In this document: positions 26,262-34,575 of the stretch, piece after piece | How the letters are laid out: every line of letters starts with the position of its first letter | Position numbering within the stretch: position 1 is the stretch's first letter | Assembly (NCBI GenBank): GCA_018335195.1 | Contig: JAGXKN010000007.1 | Coordinates: forward strand, 31,688-95,687 | DNA from: Desulfobacterales bacterium | GTDB lineage: Bacteria > Desulfobacterota > Desulfobacteria > Desulfobacterales > Desulfosalsimonadaceae | Direction of reading: 5' to 3' | DNA length: 64,000 bases | Notes under the pieces: generated by a model | Told to the model about the DNA's origin: nothing | Seen by the model: only the letters and a program-made list of their open reading frames with translations | The model's database searches: none | Position numbers and translations under genes: made by a program

Positions 26262-28922
26262 CTAGAACACCTGCTTGAAGACTTCGGCCACTTCGTTGGG
26301 ATCGGATACCGGCCGCGGGTTGAAAAGTGTTGGCGTATCCGCAATGGCGTGGAAGGGGGCCGCGGCCAGGTCCTCTTCGGTGACGCCCACCTCGCTCAGG
26401 CGCATGGGATGCCCCGTTTCCTTCATCAGCGTTTCCAGTGCATCCACCCCGGCCATGGCTGCCTGGCGGCTATCCATACCGGCGATGCTTACGCCCATTG
26501 CCTGGGCGGCCAGCGCCAGTTTGTCTGTAGCGTAATCCACATTATAGCGCATCACTGCGGGCAGCACAATACCGCATGCCGCACCGTGCGGCACGTTGTT
26601 TAACATGCCCACGGTATGGGCCATGGAATGGGCCAGGCCCACCTGGGCGATGCCAAAGGCCCATCCCGCGGCGGTGGCTGCCATCTGCATGTTGTTTCTG
26701 GCCTCCTCGTCTTTGCCGTCGGCAATGACCCGGGGCAGATTTTCCCGGATCAGCCGGATGGCCTGCAGGGCGTGTCCGTCGCAGAGGGGATTGGACATGG
26801 TGGAGGTAAGCGCCTCTACCGCGTGGGTCATGGCGTCCATGGCCGTGGTGGCGGTCAGTCCGGGCGGCAGGCCGATGGTAAAGCGCGGGTCCAGGATGGC
26901 TGTGTTCGGCGTGATATAGGGGTCCACGATGTAGACCTTGCGCCCGGCCGAGTGGCTCTTGATGACAGAAACGTTGGTGACCTCGCTGCCCGTGCCCGAT
27001 GTGGTGGGAATCGCGATGTGCGGTGTCTGGGGTTCGGTAAGGCGCATCACGGCCACGTGATCGTCTGCCTTGCCGCCGTTTTTCAGGGTCACGCACACGG
27101 CCTTGGCCGTGTCCAGAACGCTGCCGCCGCCTACGCTGACGATCATGTCCGCGCCCTTTTCCCGGGCCATGTCCGCGGCTTTGTCCACAGTCGCAAGATC
27201 GGTGTCCTGGGAGACATCATCATACACGCCCGCGCAGAAATCGCCCAGCGCATCTTCAACCAGCCGGGTTAAGCCGGCTTCCCGCACGCCTTTGTCCGTG
27301 AGCACCAGCGCCCGGCTGCCGCCCAGCCGGACCACCTCCCGGTAAACTGCCGGCAGGCTGTTGCGGCCGGCCATTACCAGGGTGGGGGTAATGTACTGGA
27401 CAAACGGGATGTTGGGGTCATCGGAAAACATCTTCATCATGAAGTTGCTCTGGTGATCGGCGCTGGCAGAGACATGGACCCGCTTGACCTCGGTGTATTC
27501 CTTTAATCCGGCTTCTCCCAGTTCCCGGCCGACCCCTGATTGTTTGTATCCGCCAAACGGGCAGAAATCCCCGAATGCGTGATAGTTGTTGATCCACATG
27601 GTGCCGGTGCGAATCCGGCGCGCGATGCGCTCGGCACGGGCGTTGCTTGCTGAAAATACCCCGCCGGCCAGGCCGTAGATGGAATCATTGGCGATCTCCA
27701 CGGCCTCGTCTTCGATGTCGTACTTGATCACGCAAACCACCGGGCCGAAGATCTCTTCCTGGGCAATGCGCATGCGGTTGTCAACATCTGTAAAAATCGT
27801 GGGCTTGTAATAAAATCCGCCCTCCAGGCCTTCTACTTGCGCACGCTCGCCGCCGGTGAGAAGCCGTGCGCCTTCTTCCTTGCCGATTTTTACATATTGC
27901 TCGACCGTGGAGAGCTGGGCCGCATTGGCCAGCGGTCCCTGGTGGGAGGCGGGATCCAGCTGGTAGCCGATGCGCAGGTTCTCTGCACGGTTTTTCATCT
28001 TTTCCAGAAATTCGTCATAGACTTTTGATGCTACCAGGACGCGGGTGCCGGATTCGCACACCTGGCCCTGGTGGAAAAACGTCCCGAAGATGGCCCCTTC
28101 CACGGCCATGTCCAGATCCGCGTCATCGAGCACGATGTTGGCCGACTTGCCGCCGAGTTCCAGGGTGACCTTTTTTACCGTATCCGCGCCCATCTTCATG
28201 ATCTGCCGACCCACCTCGGTGCTGCCGGTAAAGGCGATCTTGTCCACAGACGGGTGGGTGCACAGGGTGTCGCCCAGTTCTCCGCCCGGGCCGGCAATGA
28301 CGTTGACCACCCCGTCGGGGATGCCGGCGGCCCTGGCGGCTTCTGCAACAATGAGCGCCCCCAGCGGGGTGGAGGTGGCGGGTTTTAGTACAATGCTGTT
28401 GCCCATGGCAATGGCCGGGGCGATTTTCCAGAAAGCCATGCTCAGCGGGAAGTTCCAGGGGATGATGCCCACGCAGACCCCGATAGGCTCGCGCCGGATG
28501 AAGTCCCGTCCCGGGGCGAACACGTTTCCGGCATACGGGATTTCTTTTTCCCACGGGAAATGGTAAGCCGCGTAATGGCCGTAATTGCGTATCAGCTGGG
28601 AGCCGAGCATCCCCCAGTACTTTGCCAGCCGGATGATGTGACCGGAATCCATGGCCTCGGTGATCGCCAGGCGCAGTGCCTGCTGGGTGATCTGGTCGGA
28701 AAATGCGTTGAGTTTCTCCAGGCGGGCCGCGGGTGTCAAATCGCTCCATATCCCGCTGTCAAAGGCTTTTCTGGCCGCATCAATTGCCGCTTCGGCCTCG
28801 GATTTGCCGGCTTTGGCCACGGTCGCCACCGGCATGCCGGTGCCCGGATCAATGGATTCAAAAGTCCCGCCGTCTGCGGCATCCACGAATTCGCCGTTGA
28901 TGAACAGCTTGTAATGGTCCAT
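26262..28922 (-). CDS. fusion of NAD-dependent aldehyde dehydrogenase and iron-containing alcohol dehydrogenase
   Basis: A single 886-residue frame. Residues 1-490 form a classical ALDH: PWNFP (155-159), FTGSTEVG, catalytic Glu255 in LELGGKSANIV and Cys289 in FHQGQVCESG. Residues ~505-886 form a group III Fe-ADH: GGGSVLDTAK, TTSGTGSEVTN, DAMTHAVEAL and HSMAHTVG...NNVPHG, which supply metal ligands. This is not AdhE: the ALDH half has the general-base glutamate of hydrolytic ALDHs instead of the CoA-acylating pattern. The domains could channel an aldehyde between alcohol and acid. It is transcribed divergently from a 739-residue gene across a shared operator region. Confidence 0.9.
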   Translation of the reverse strand: MDHYKLFINGEFVDAADGGTFESIDPGTGMPVATVAKAGKSEAEAAIDAARKAFDSGIWSDLTPAARLEKLNAFSDQITQQALRLAITEAMDSGHIIRLAKYWGMLGSQLIRNYGHYAAYHFPWEKEIPYAGNVFAPGRDFIRREPIGVCVGIIPWNFPLSMAFWKIAPAIAMGNSIVLKPATSTPLGALIVAEAARAAGIPDGVVNVIAGPGGELGDTLCTHPSVDKIAFTGSTEVGRQIMKMGADTVKKVTLELGGKSANIVLDDADLDMAVEGAIFGTFFHQGQVCESGTRVLVASKVYDEFLEKMKNRAENLRIGYQLDPASHQGPLANAAQLSTVEQYVKIGKEEGARLLTGGERAQVEGLEGGFYYKPTIFTDVDNRMRIAQEEIFGPVVCVIKYDIEDEAVEIANDSIYGLAGGVFSASNARAERIARRIRTGTMWINNYHAFGDFCPFGGYKQSGVGRELGEAGLKEYTEVKRVHVSASADHQSNFMMKMFSDDPNIPFVQYITPTLVMAGRNSLPAVYREVVRLGGSRALVLTDKGVREAGLTRLVEDALGDFCAGVYDDVSQDTDLATVDKAADMAREKGADMIVSVGGGSVLDTAKAVCVTLKNGGKADDHVAVMRLTEPQTPHIAIPTTSGTGSEVTNVSVIKSHSAGRKVYIVDPYITPNTAILDPRFTIGLPPGLTATTAMDAMTHAVEALTSTMSNPLCDGHALQAIRLIRENLPRVIADGKDEEARNNMQMAATAAGWAFGIAQVGLAHSMAHTVGMLNNVPHGAACGIVLPAVMRYNVDYATDKLALAAQAMGVSIAGMDSRQAAMAGVDALETLMKETGHPMRLSEVGVTEEDLAAAPFHAIADTPTLFNPRPVSDPNEVAEVFKQVF

Positions 28923-28968
28923 GGCTCTTTCTCCTTTGTAGGGTGATCATCGGGTGCTGCAACCTGTC

Positions 28969-29065
28969 TTGACAATGTGAAATGTTTCACGCATATTAGG
29001 AAGCAATTTAAATTTTTGTCAAATTTTGCAGTCGTTTCAATGATATTTATGTTTTAACGTGAAAC
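28969..29065. promoter_or_regulatory. shared divergent promoter and operator region
   Basis: Plus strand: TTGACA 28969-28974 with a -10 near 28993-28999. Minus strand: TTGACA (29017-29022), 18 bases, TAATAT (28993-28998), a strong promoter for the ALDH-ADH gene. A palindrome GTGAAA-TG-TTTCAC sits at 28977-28990, on the predicted minus-strand start and between the plus-strand elements. The same half-sites recur as GTTTCA (29034-29039) and GTGAAAC (29059-29065). This looks like a two-site operator for a dimeric repressor. Confidence 0.65.
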
Positions 29066-29099
29066 AGAAGGTTGTTTCTGCAAAACCGGAGGCAGGACA

Positions 29100-31319
29100 A
29101 TGGAAGACAGCGATGCCGCGGCTTCGGCCATACTTGCGGTTTTCCCCACCATTGAAGCGTTTTCCGGGTTCAGCGCATACCGGGAAAATGCCGGGGCCGT
29201 GAAATCGTTTTCGGATTTTGCTTTTGCCCGCGGACTCATTGACACCCCTGATCCGATAGCCCTGGAAGCCTTTATCCGGGCGTATCCCGGGCAGCTCGAG
29301 CAGGCCCCGGAGACCGGGGATTTGAACTTTGAGGCGCTTGTTGAGCAAAAAGCTCGGCTGCTTGAATTCAATCTCTCCATGCGGGCCCTGGTCGAGCGGG
29401 TCAATTCCCTGATCGCACATCACCGGATCGAACTGCCCGGGGTGAGCAATTCCATGCTCTCCCGGCTGAAAAAGGAGACCGCGGATACACCCCATAAATG
29501 CAACACCCTGCGCAGCCTGGCCTTTTGGATCGGTCACGAGCGTCCCCACCTGGGCCGGCGGTTTCACTATGAAACACTGCTGAAGCTGTGTCGTCACGGC
29601 AGGCATCAAACCGATCATAAGGAGGGCGTGCGCATCGGATTCGCATTGTACAGCCGGGGCGATGTCATTGATCACGAGATCGTGGGATGGCTGAAAAAAA
29701 ACCTTAAGGCGTACATCGAACATGCCATCAGCCGGTTTTCCTACGGCAAATGGGGTAAGGTCCGGTCCCAGGGCATTACCACCCTGTACGTGGATTTTCC
29801 GAAGGAGGCCGGGGCCACCAATCCCGCAGCCTATCGTCAGTGTCTGCGAAGCGCGGTCTCCCTGGCCCACCAGATGGCCATCCGGTGGTCTTTGTCCGCG
29901 TACTGCACCCAGAACCGGTTTTTGTCAATCGGGATTGCCGCGGGCGAATTTACGGTGCTCGACAACTATCTCCTGCCCGTGCTCAACACAAAGCTTGCAG
30001 GCGATCCAGTGATCCGCCTGACCGACTATGCCCGGCAGTGCGTACTGATCAATGACATCCGCCTGCTTTTGTGCCGGGAGCCCGCGGAAATTACCCTTTT
30101 CAGCGGGGAAACGCTGACCATCTGGTGGGTCGAAGGTTTCTGGAGCGCGCTGTACTTTGATTTTGTTCCCGATCTGTTAAAGGACCCGGTCCTGGCAAAT
30201 GATGCGGATGCCACGGAAGGCGCGGCAGATCGGTTTTGGATTTCATCGGCCGCCGGCAGGGCAAAGGCATCCAATGCGGTTTCCGCTTTTCTCAAGTTTC
30301 CGCAGAACTCGCTGCTGGGCCTGGAAATCGCCAAAACCCTGTATTACAGGCGCCGTTTCTGGGAGGCCATGGAGATTTTAAGGATTGTGCTGAGCCTGGA
30401 TTCGACCCGCTTAAACGCCCGGACCCTGCGCATGGTGTTGCTGCGCAATCTTGCCGTGGAAGCCCCGTCCCATGAGATTGCCGCCGGTTTTTTTGTTCAG
30501 GCCGAACACGAGGCGGCTTTTATACAAAAAAACTGCGCTTTTGAATCCGAGGAGTTTTATTGCGAATATGCGGTGCTCTATCTGGCTCGGGCCATGTCGA
30601 CCCTGGGATATATGCGCCGGGGCGGCCTTGAGGTAAAAACCCAACAACCCGCCTATTTCCGGCAGCAGATCTTTGCAGACCTGGATCGTGCGGAGTCCCT
30701 TTTTACAATGGGAGTTACGGTTTCGCCCACCGGGATCCGGTCGGTGTACCTGCTCAGCACGGTGCGGGTGCTCAGGGTCTTGCTGCAAAGTCGGCCGCGG
30801 ATTTTTGAAACATCGGATTGCCCCGTTGACGGAAATCCGGAAGAAATCCGGCAGGAGGTAGCCAAAATGCACCGACAGTTTGGCTACCTCCGCGAAGATC
30901 TCTCCGGGCAGGCGACGACTTCCCGGTGGCTGGAAGAGATTTTCAGTAACCATATGGTAAGCCATGACGACTCGATTGCACTGCAGGCTTACCGGCCGAC
31001 CACCTATTTTTGTGCTGCTGTGACTTGGTGGGACCTGTTTCCCGTGCGCACCGTCCGGGGTGCGGCAAAAGCCGTGGAACTGCTCGAGCAGGCCGCGGCC
31101 ATGGCCGCAAGCGTGGCGGAGCAGTATGTATGCATATATGCATTTACCCGGACTTACGGGGAGATGATGCCGGCTGTGGAGTTCATCGAACATATGCACC
31201 GGGGCATCCGAATGATCCGGGAACAGGCAGGACAAAAACTTTCGGAAAAAGATGGCGCAGAAGTTATAGCGTCCGCAGATGCCGTGCGATCGTCTCTGCT
31301 GATGACTTTGAACTACTGA
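29100..31319 (+). CDS. 739-residue protein of unknown function with a possible HTH
   Basis: I do not recognise this family. The start at ATG 29100 is well supported (GGAGG eight bases upstream). There is no signal peptide. Residues ~100-145 (ELPGVSNSMLSRLKKETADT then LRSLAFWIG) look like a helix-turn-helix of the XRE type. Later parts are helical and include paired segments such as NSLLGLEIAKTLYYRRRFWE and AMEILRIVLSLDSTRLNART that could be TPR-like. The region at 225-330 contains mixed alpha/beta sequence (ITTLYVDFPKEAG, FLSIGIAAGEFTVLDNYLL). Divergent placement from the ALDH-ADH gene across a two-site operator suggests a regulator of that gene, but this is inference. Confidence 0.7.
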   Translation: MEDSDAAASAILAVFPTIEAFSGFSAYRENAGAVKSFSDFAFARGLIDTPDPIALEAFIRAYPGQLEQAPETGDLNFEALVEQKARLLEFNLSMRALVERVNSLIAHHRIELPGVSNSMLSRLKKETADTPHKCNTLRSLAFWIGHERPHLGRRFHYETLLKLCRHGRHQTDHKEGVRIGFALYSRGDVIDHEIVGWLKKNLKAYIEHAISRFSYGKWGKVRSQGITTLYVDFPKEAGATNPAAYRQCLRSAVSLAHQMAIRWSLSAYCTQNRFLSIGIAAGEFTVLDNYLLPVLNTKLAGDPVIRLTDYARQCVLINDIRLLLCREPAEITLFSGETLTIWWVEGFWSALYFDFVPDLLKDPVLANDADATEGAADRFWISSAAGRAKASNAVSAFLKFPQNSLLGLEIAKTLYYRRRFWEAMEILRIVLSLDSTRLNARTLRMVLLRNLAVEAPSHEIAAGFFVQAEHEAAFIQKNCAFESEEFYCEYAVLYLARAMSTLGYMRRGGLEVKTQQPAYFRQQIFADLDRAESLFTMGVTVSPTGIRSVYLLSTVRVLRVLLQSRPRIFETSDCPVDGNPEEIRQEVAKMHRQFGYLREDLSGQATTSRWLEEIFSNHMVSHDDSIALQAYRPTTYFCAAVTWWDLFPVRTVRGAAKAVELLEQAAAMAASVAEQYVCIYAFTRTYGEMMPAVEFIEHMHRGIRMIREQAGQKLSEKDGAEVIASADAVRSSLLMTLNY

Positions 31320-31342
31320 TCCGCAGCAGGTCACACAAAGTA

Positions 31343-31379
31343 CACGAAGGCAGCCGGGTTATCCGGCTTTACCTTCGTG
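31343..31379. terminator. hairpin between convergent genes
   Basis: Arms CACGAAGG/CCTTCGTG enclose an inner AGCCGG/CCGGCT stem with a five-base loop. It lies between the 739-residue gene and the acyl-CoA synthetase, which converge; likely a two-way terminator. Confidence 0.6.
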
Positions 31380-31426
31380 TTGCTTCGCGTTTTTCGTGTT
31401 ATGGCGTGCCCGGATGTTCACACGGC

Positions 31427-33094
31427 CTATTCTTTCTCCTGCTTGGCCACTTCCTCAGCCCGCAGGTTTTTGCGCAGCACCTTGCCCACAGCGGATTTCG
31501 GGATGTCATCCCGGAATTCGACAATCTTGGGCCGTTTGTAAGCAGCCAGCTTGTCCTTGCAGAAATCGATGATTTCCTCTTCCGTGGCGGTCTCTCCCTG
31601 CTTGAGGGTGATAAAGGCCTTGATGGTTTCGCCCCGGTACTCGTCGGGAATACCTACTGCAGCGGCTTCGGACACCTTCGGATGCCGGTAGAGGACTTCG
31701 TCGATTTCCCTGGGATAAATATTGTATCCGCTGGCAATGATCATGTCCTTTGTGCGGTCCACGAGATAAACGTAGCCGTCCTCGTCCTGCACGGCCACAT
31801 CTCCTGTGTACAGCCATCCGTCCTTGAGCTGGTTGGCGGTTTCTTCCGGGTTGTTCCAGTAGCCGGACATGACCTGGGGTCCGGTGATGAGAAGTTCTCC
31901 CCGTTCTCCCTGCTTGACTTCGGTAACCCCGTCACCGGGATCCACGAGTTTGATATCGTTGTCCGGGATGGGAATGCCGATGCTGCCGGGTTTTTTCAGC
32001 CCCATGTTGGGATTGGCAATGCCCATGGCAGCGGTTTCGCTCATGCCCCAGCCTTCGCCGAAGCAGATATTGAGATCCCGGGCCCTTTCGATCAGGCTGA
32101 CCGGGCAGGGGGCGCCGCCGCTGTTGAGCAGTCCGAATTTCTTGTCAAGTTCCAGGGACTCGGCCTTGGGATGATTCAAAATGGCGCTGATCATGGTGGG
32201 CACGGCCGGGAAAAACTGGATTCGGGGGATCATTTCCAGAATGCCCATGATTTCCTCAATGTCAAAGCGCGGGACAAGAATCTGAGTGGCGCAGTTGAAC
32301 ATGGCCCAGTTGAGCACCACGATATCTCCGTATACATGGAAAAACGGAAGCAAGGCGAGCACGTTTCGCTCATGCACGGGCGTCATGCTGTTCAAGTGCG
32401 CGCCCCAGAGGTTGGCATGCATGGTGGCGGAAAGGATGTTGCGGTGGGTAAGCACCGCACCCTTGGGCAGGCCGGTGGTGCCGCCGGTAAACTGAATCAG
32501 GGCCGGGTCCTGGGGCGTGACCTCAACCCTTGGCGGGACGGTGTTTGTGGATTGTTCCAGGAGCCGGGAGAAATGATGCCACCCCTTTTCCAGTTCCAGT
32601 TCCTCGGGCGTGCTCACCTCAAAGCCGTTGACATAATCTGTAATCCGGGTGACCACCACGTTTTTGATTTCAACGACCTCGCACAACGGGCGGATGTTGG
32701 GTAGGACCATGTCAAAGGTAAACAGGGTGTTGATGCCGGTGTTTTCCGAAAGCCCCTTGAGTTCTTCGGTGGTGTACATGGGATTGAGGTTGACCACGAT
32801 GGCGCCCACCGACATGGCGGCATAATAGGCGATGATGTATTGCGGGCAGTTGGGCAGGTGCACGCCCACCCGGTCGCCTTTTTTTACCCCGAGACCGGAA
32901 ATGGCGTTGGCCATGCGCACGATCTGCCGGCGAAGGTCGCTGAACGTGATTTCCGTGCCGTAGATGGTGGTTGCCGGCTTATTCGGCGTAACACTGGCCG
33001 CGGTGTGGACCAGCTCATGGATCGGGATCTTGGGGTAGCGGACCGTGGTGGGAACGTTGTAGTCGTAGTTTTTGTGCCAGAATCGTGTTTCCAT
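31427..33094 (-). CDS. long-chain-type acyl-CoA synthetase (AMP-forming)
   Basis: Start at ATG 33094 with AAGGAGG upstream (555 residues). ANL-superfamily motifs are complete: IQFTGGTTGLPKGAVLTH (P-loop), GWGMSETAAM, the GWLYTGDVAVQDEDGYVYL segment with the ATP-binding Asp, and the catalytic lysine region KSAVGKVLRKNLR. The closest type is FadD-like fatty acid CoA ligase, which activates carboxylic acids for beta-oxidation. It is divergent from a dehydrogenase gene, with a palindrome between them. Confidence 0.9.
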   Translation of the reverse strand: METRFWHKNYDYNVPTTVRYPKIPIHELVHTAASVTPNKPATTIYGTEITFSDLRRQIVRMANAISGLGVKKGDRVGVHLPNCPQYIIAYYAAMSVGAIVVNLNPMYTTEELKGLSENTGINTLFTFDMVLPNIRPLCEVVEIKNVVVTRITDYVNGFEVSTPEELELEKGWHHFSRLLEQSTNTVPPRVEVTPQDPALIQFTGGTTGLPKGAVLTHRNILSATMHANLWGAHLNSMTPVHERNVLALLPFFHVYGDIVVLNWAMFNCATQILVPRFDIEEIMGILEMIPRIQFFPAVPTMISAILNHPKAESLELDKKFGLLNSGGAPCPVSLIERARDLNICFGEGWGMSETAAMGIANPNMGLKKPGSIGIPIPDNDIKLVDPGDGVTEVKQGERGELLITGPQVMSGYWNNPEETANQLKDGWLYTGDVAVQDEDGYVYLVDRTKDMIIASGYNIYPREIDEVLYRHPKVSEAAAVGIPDEYRGETIKAFITLKQGETATEEEIIDFCKDKLAAYKRPKIVEFRDDIPKSAVGKVLRKNLRAEEVAKQEKE

Positions 33095-33230
33095 TTTTGG
33101 ATGCCTCCTTTTTCTGTTCAAGTTTATATTCAAGAAGTGAAATGAGGGCATATTTTCCTGTCCGGGGCGATTTTTCGAAGCACCGTAGGATATTTCCGGG
33201 TCAAAATCAATATCGAACTCTGTTCCACAA

Positions 33231-33247
33231 TGTCAAATAGTTTGACA
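33231..33247. promoter_or_regulatory. palindromic operator between acyl-CoA synthetase and dehydrogenase genes
   Basis: TGTCAAA-TAG-TTTGACA, a perfect 17-base palindrome. Each arm contains a TTGACA -35 hexamer for one direction; on the minus strand an 18-base spacing leads to TATTGA. A dimeric repressor bound here would block both genes. Confidence 0.55.
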
Positions 33248-33331
33248 GCCATGGGTTTTGCAACCATTTTTAAAGGCAAAGCGACTTTACTTCTGTCCCG
33301 AACACTTTTTTTATAAGGATCGGCCGACCAT

Positions 33332-34429
33332 ATGAGTCATATCGTTACAATGATCCCCGGAGACGGTGTTGGCCCGGAAATTATCGAGGTGGCAAAGGCC
33401 TGCATTGCCGAAACCGGGGTGGATGTTCAGTGGGATGTGCAGCCCGCCGGGATGAGCGCGCAGCAAAGCCGGGGCGCCTTGCTGCCCCGGCAGGTCATCG
33501 ATTCGATCCGGGAAAACCGGGTGGCCCTGAAGGGCCCGCTGGAAACCCCGATCGGAAGCGGATATCGAAGCGTAAACGTGCAGTTGCGCAAAGATCTGAA
33601 TCTGTATGCGTGCGTGCGCCCCTGCAGGTATTATCCGGGCATCCAAACTCGCATCGCAGATCCCGAAGCCATCGACCTGGTCATCATCCGGGAAAACATG
33701 GAAGACATGTATACCGGCATCGAGTTCATGGAAGAATGCGGCGCGGAGACGCCCTTGATCGACTTTTTAAAGCAGCAGCAGCAGGGCGCTGATCTTGAGT
33801 GTGACACCGGTTTCAGCATCAAGCCGATTTCCAGGCGCGGGTCCGAACGGGTTGCCAGGTTTGCCTTCGAATATGCCCGGGCATATGGGAGAAAGCGGAT
33901 ATCGGCCGTGGACAAGGCCAATATCATGAAATACAGCGACGGCGTGTTCATGCGCGCAGCCGAAAAAATAAGCGCGGATTACCCGGACATTGAATTTGAG
34001 CATAAGCTGGTGGACAACATGTGCATGCAGCTTGTGCAAAAACCGGAACAATACGAAGTTTTGGTGATGCCCAACCTGTACGGAGATATCCTTTCAGATC
34101 TGTGTGCAGGGCTGATCGGCGGACTCGGCGTGGCGCCCGGAGCCAACATGGGAGATTCGTATGCCGTGTTCGAGCCTGTACACGGGACTGCACCGAAATA
34201 TGCGGGCGCTGACCGCGCCAATCCGACGGCGATTCTGCTTTCATCCGTGCTCATGTTGCATCACATAAATGAAAGTGCTGCCGCACAGCGACTTGAAAAA
34301 GCCGTGGCAGCGGTTATAAAAGAGGGCATCCATGTGACCCGGGACCTGAAATCCCCGGATGCGGCCGGGCAACCGACGGGCACGCAGGCCATGGGCGGAG
34401 CGGTACGCGATAAAATTCAGTCCCTTTAG
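33332..34429 (+). CDS. NAD-type isocitrate/isopropylmalate dehydrogenase family protein
   Basis: A 365-residue beta-decarboxylating dehydrogenase. Visible features are the N-terminal MIPGDGVGPEI, RENMEDMYTGIEF (substrate-binding Arg/Tyr region), the catalytic lysine block VDKANIMKYSDG, the metal-binding NLYGDILSDLCAGLIGG, and the cofactor loop EPVHGTAPKYAG, whose HGTAPKYAG pattern suits NAD better than NADP. The substrate-side serine/threonine pattern favours isocitrate over isopropylmalate, but homoisocitrate or related acids are possible. It is monocistronic. Confidence 0.88.
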   Translation: MSHIVTMIPGDGVGPEIIEVAKACIAETGVDVQWDVQPAGMSAQQSRGALLPRQVIDSIRENRVALKGPLETPIGSGYRSVNVQLRKDLNLYACVRPCRYYPGIQTRIADPEAIDLVIIRENMEDMYTGIEFMEECGAETPLIDFLKQQQQGADLECDTGFSIKPISRRGSERVARFAFEYARAYGRKRISAVDKANIMKYSDGVFMRAAEKISADYPDIEFEHKLVDNMCMQLVQKPEQYEVLVMPNLYGDILSDLCAGLIGGLGVAPGANMGDSYAVFEPVHGTAPKYAGADRANPTAILLSSVLMLHHINESAAAQRLEKAVAAVIKEGIHVTRDLKSPDAAGQPTGTQAMGGAVRDKIQSL

Positions 34430-34575
34430 CGATTTTCAATTATCTGTCCGGACACGGTTGCTGGATAACGGATATAAAACCGTTCTGTTGTCACCGTTTT
34501 TGGGTGAGTGCATTGCATTTTCCGGCCGCATGTTTACATTGAATTTAGATTCCACGGTTGGAGGTTGATAAATTC

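Noticed and set aside
26262..28922. Assignment as AdhE
   Set aside because: The ALDH half has the hydrolytic Glu/Cys pattern, not the acetyl-CoA-forming type.
31010..32704. 564-residue plus-strand frame
   Set aside because: Antisense to the acyl-CoA synthetase and crosses a terminator hairpin; no recognisable domain.
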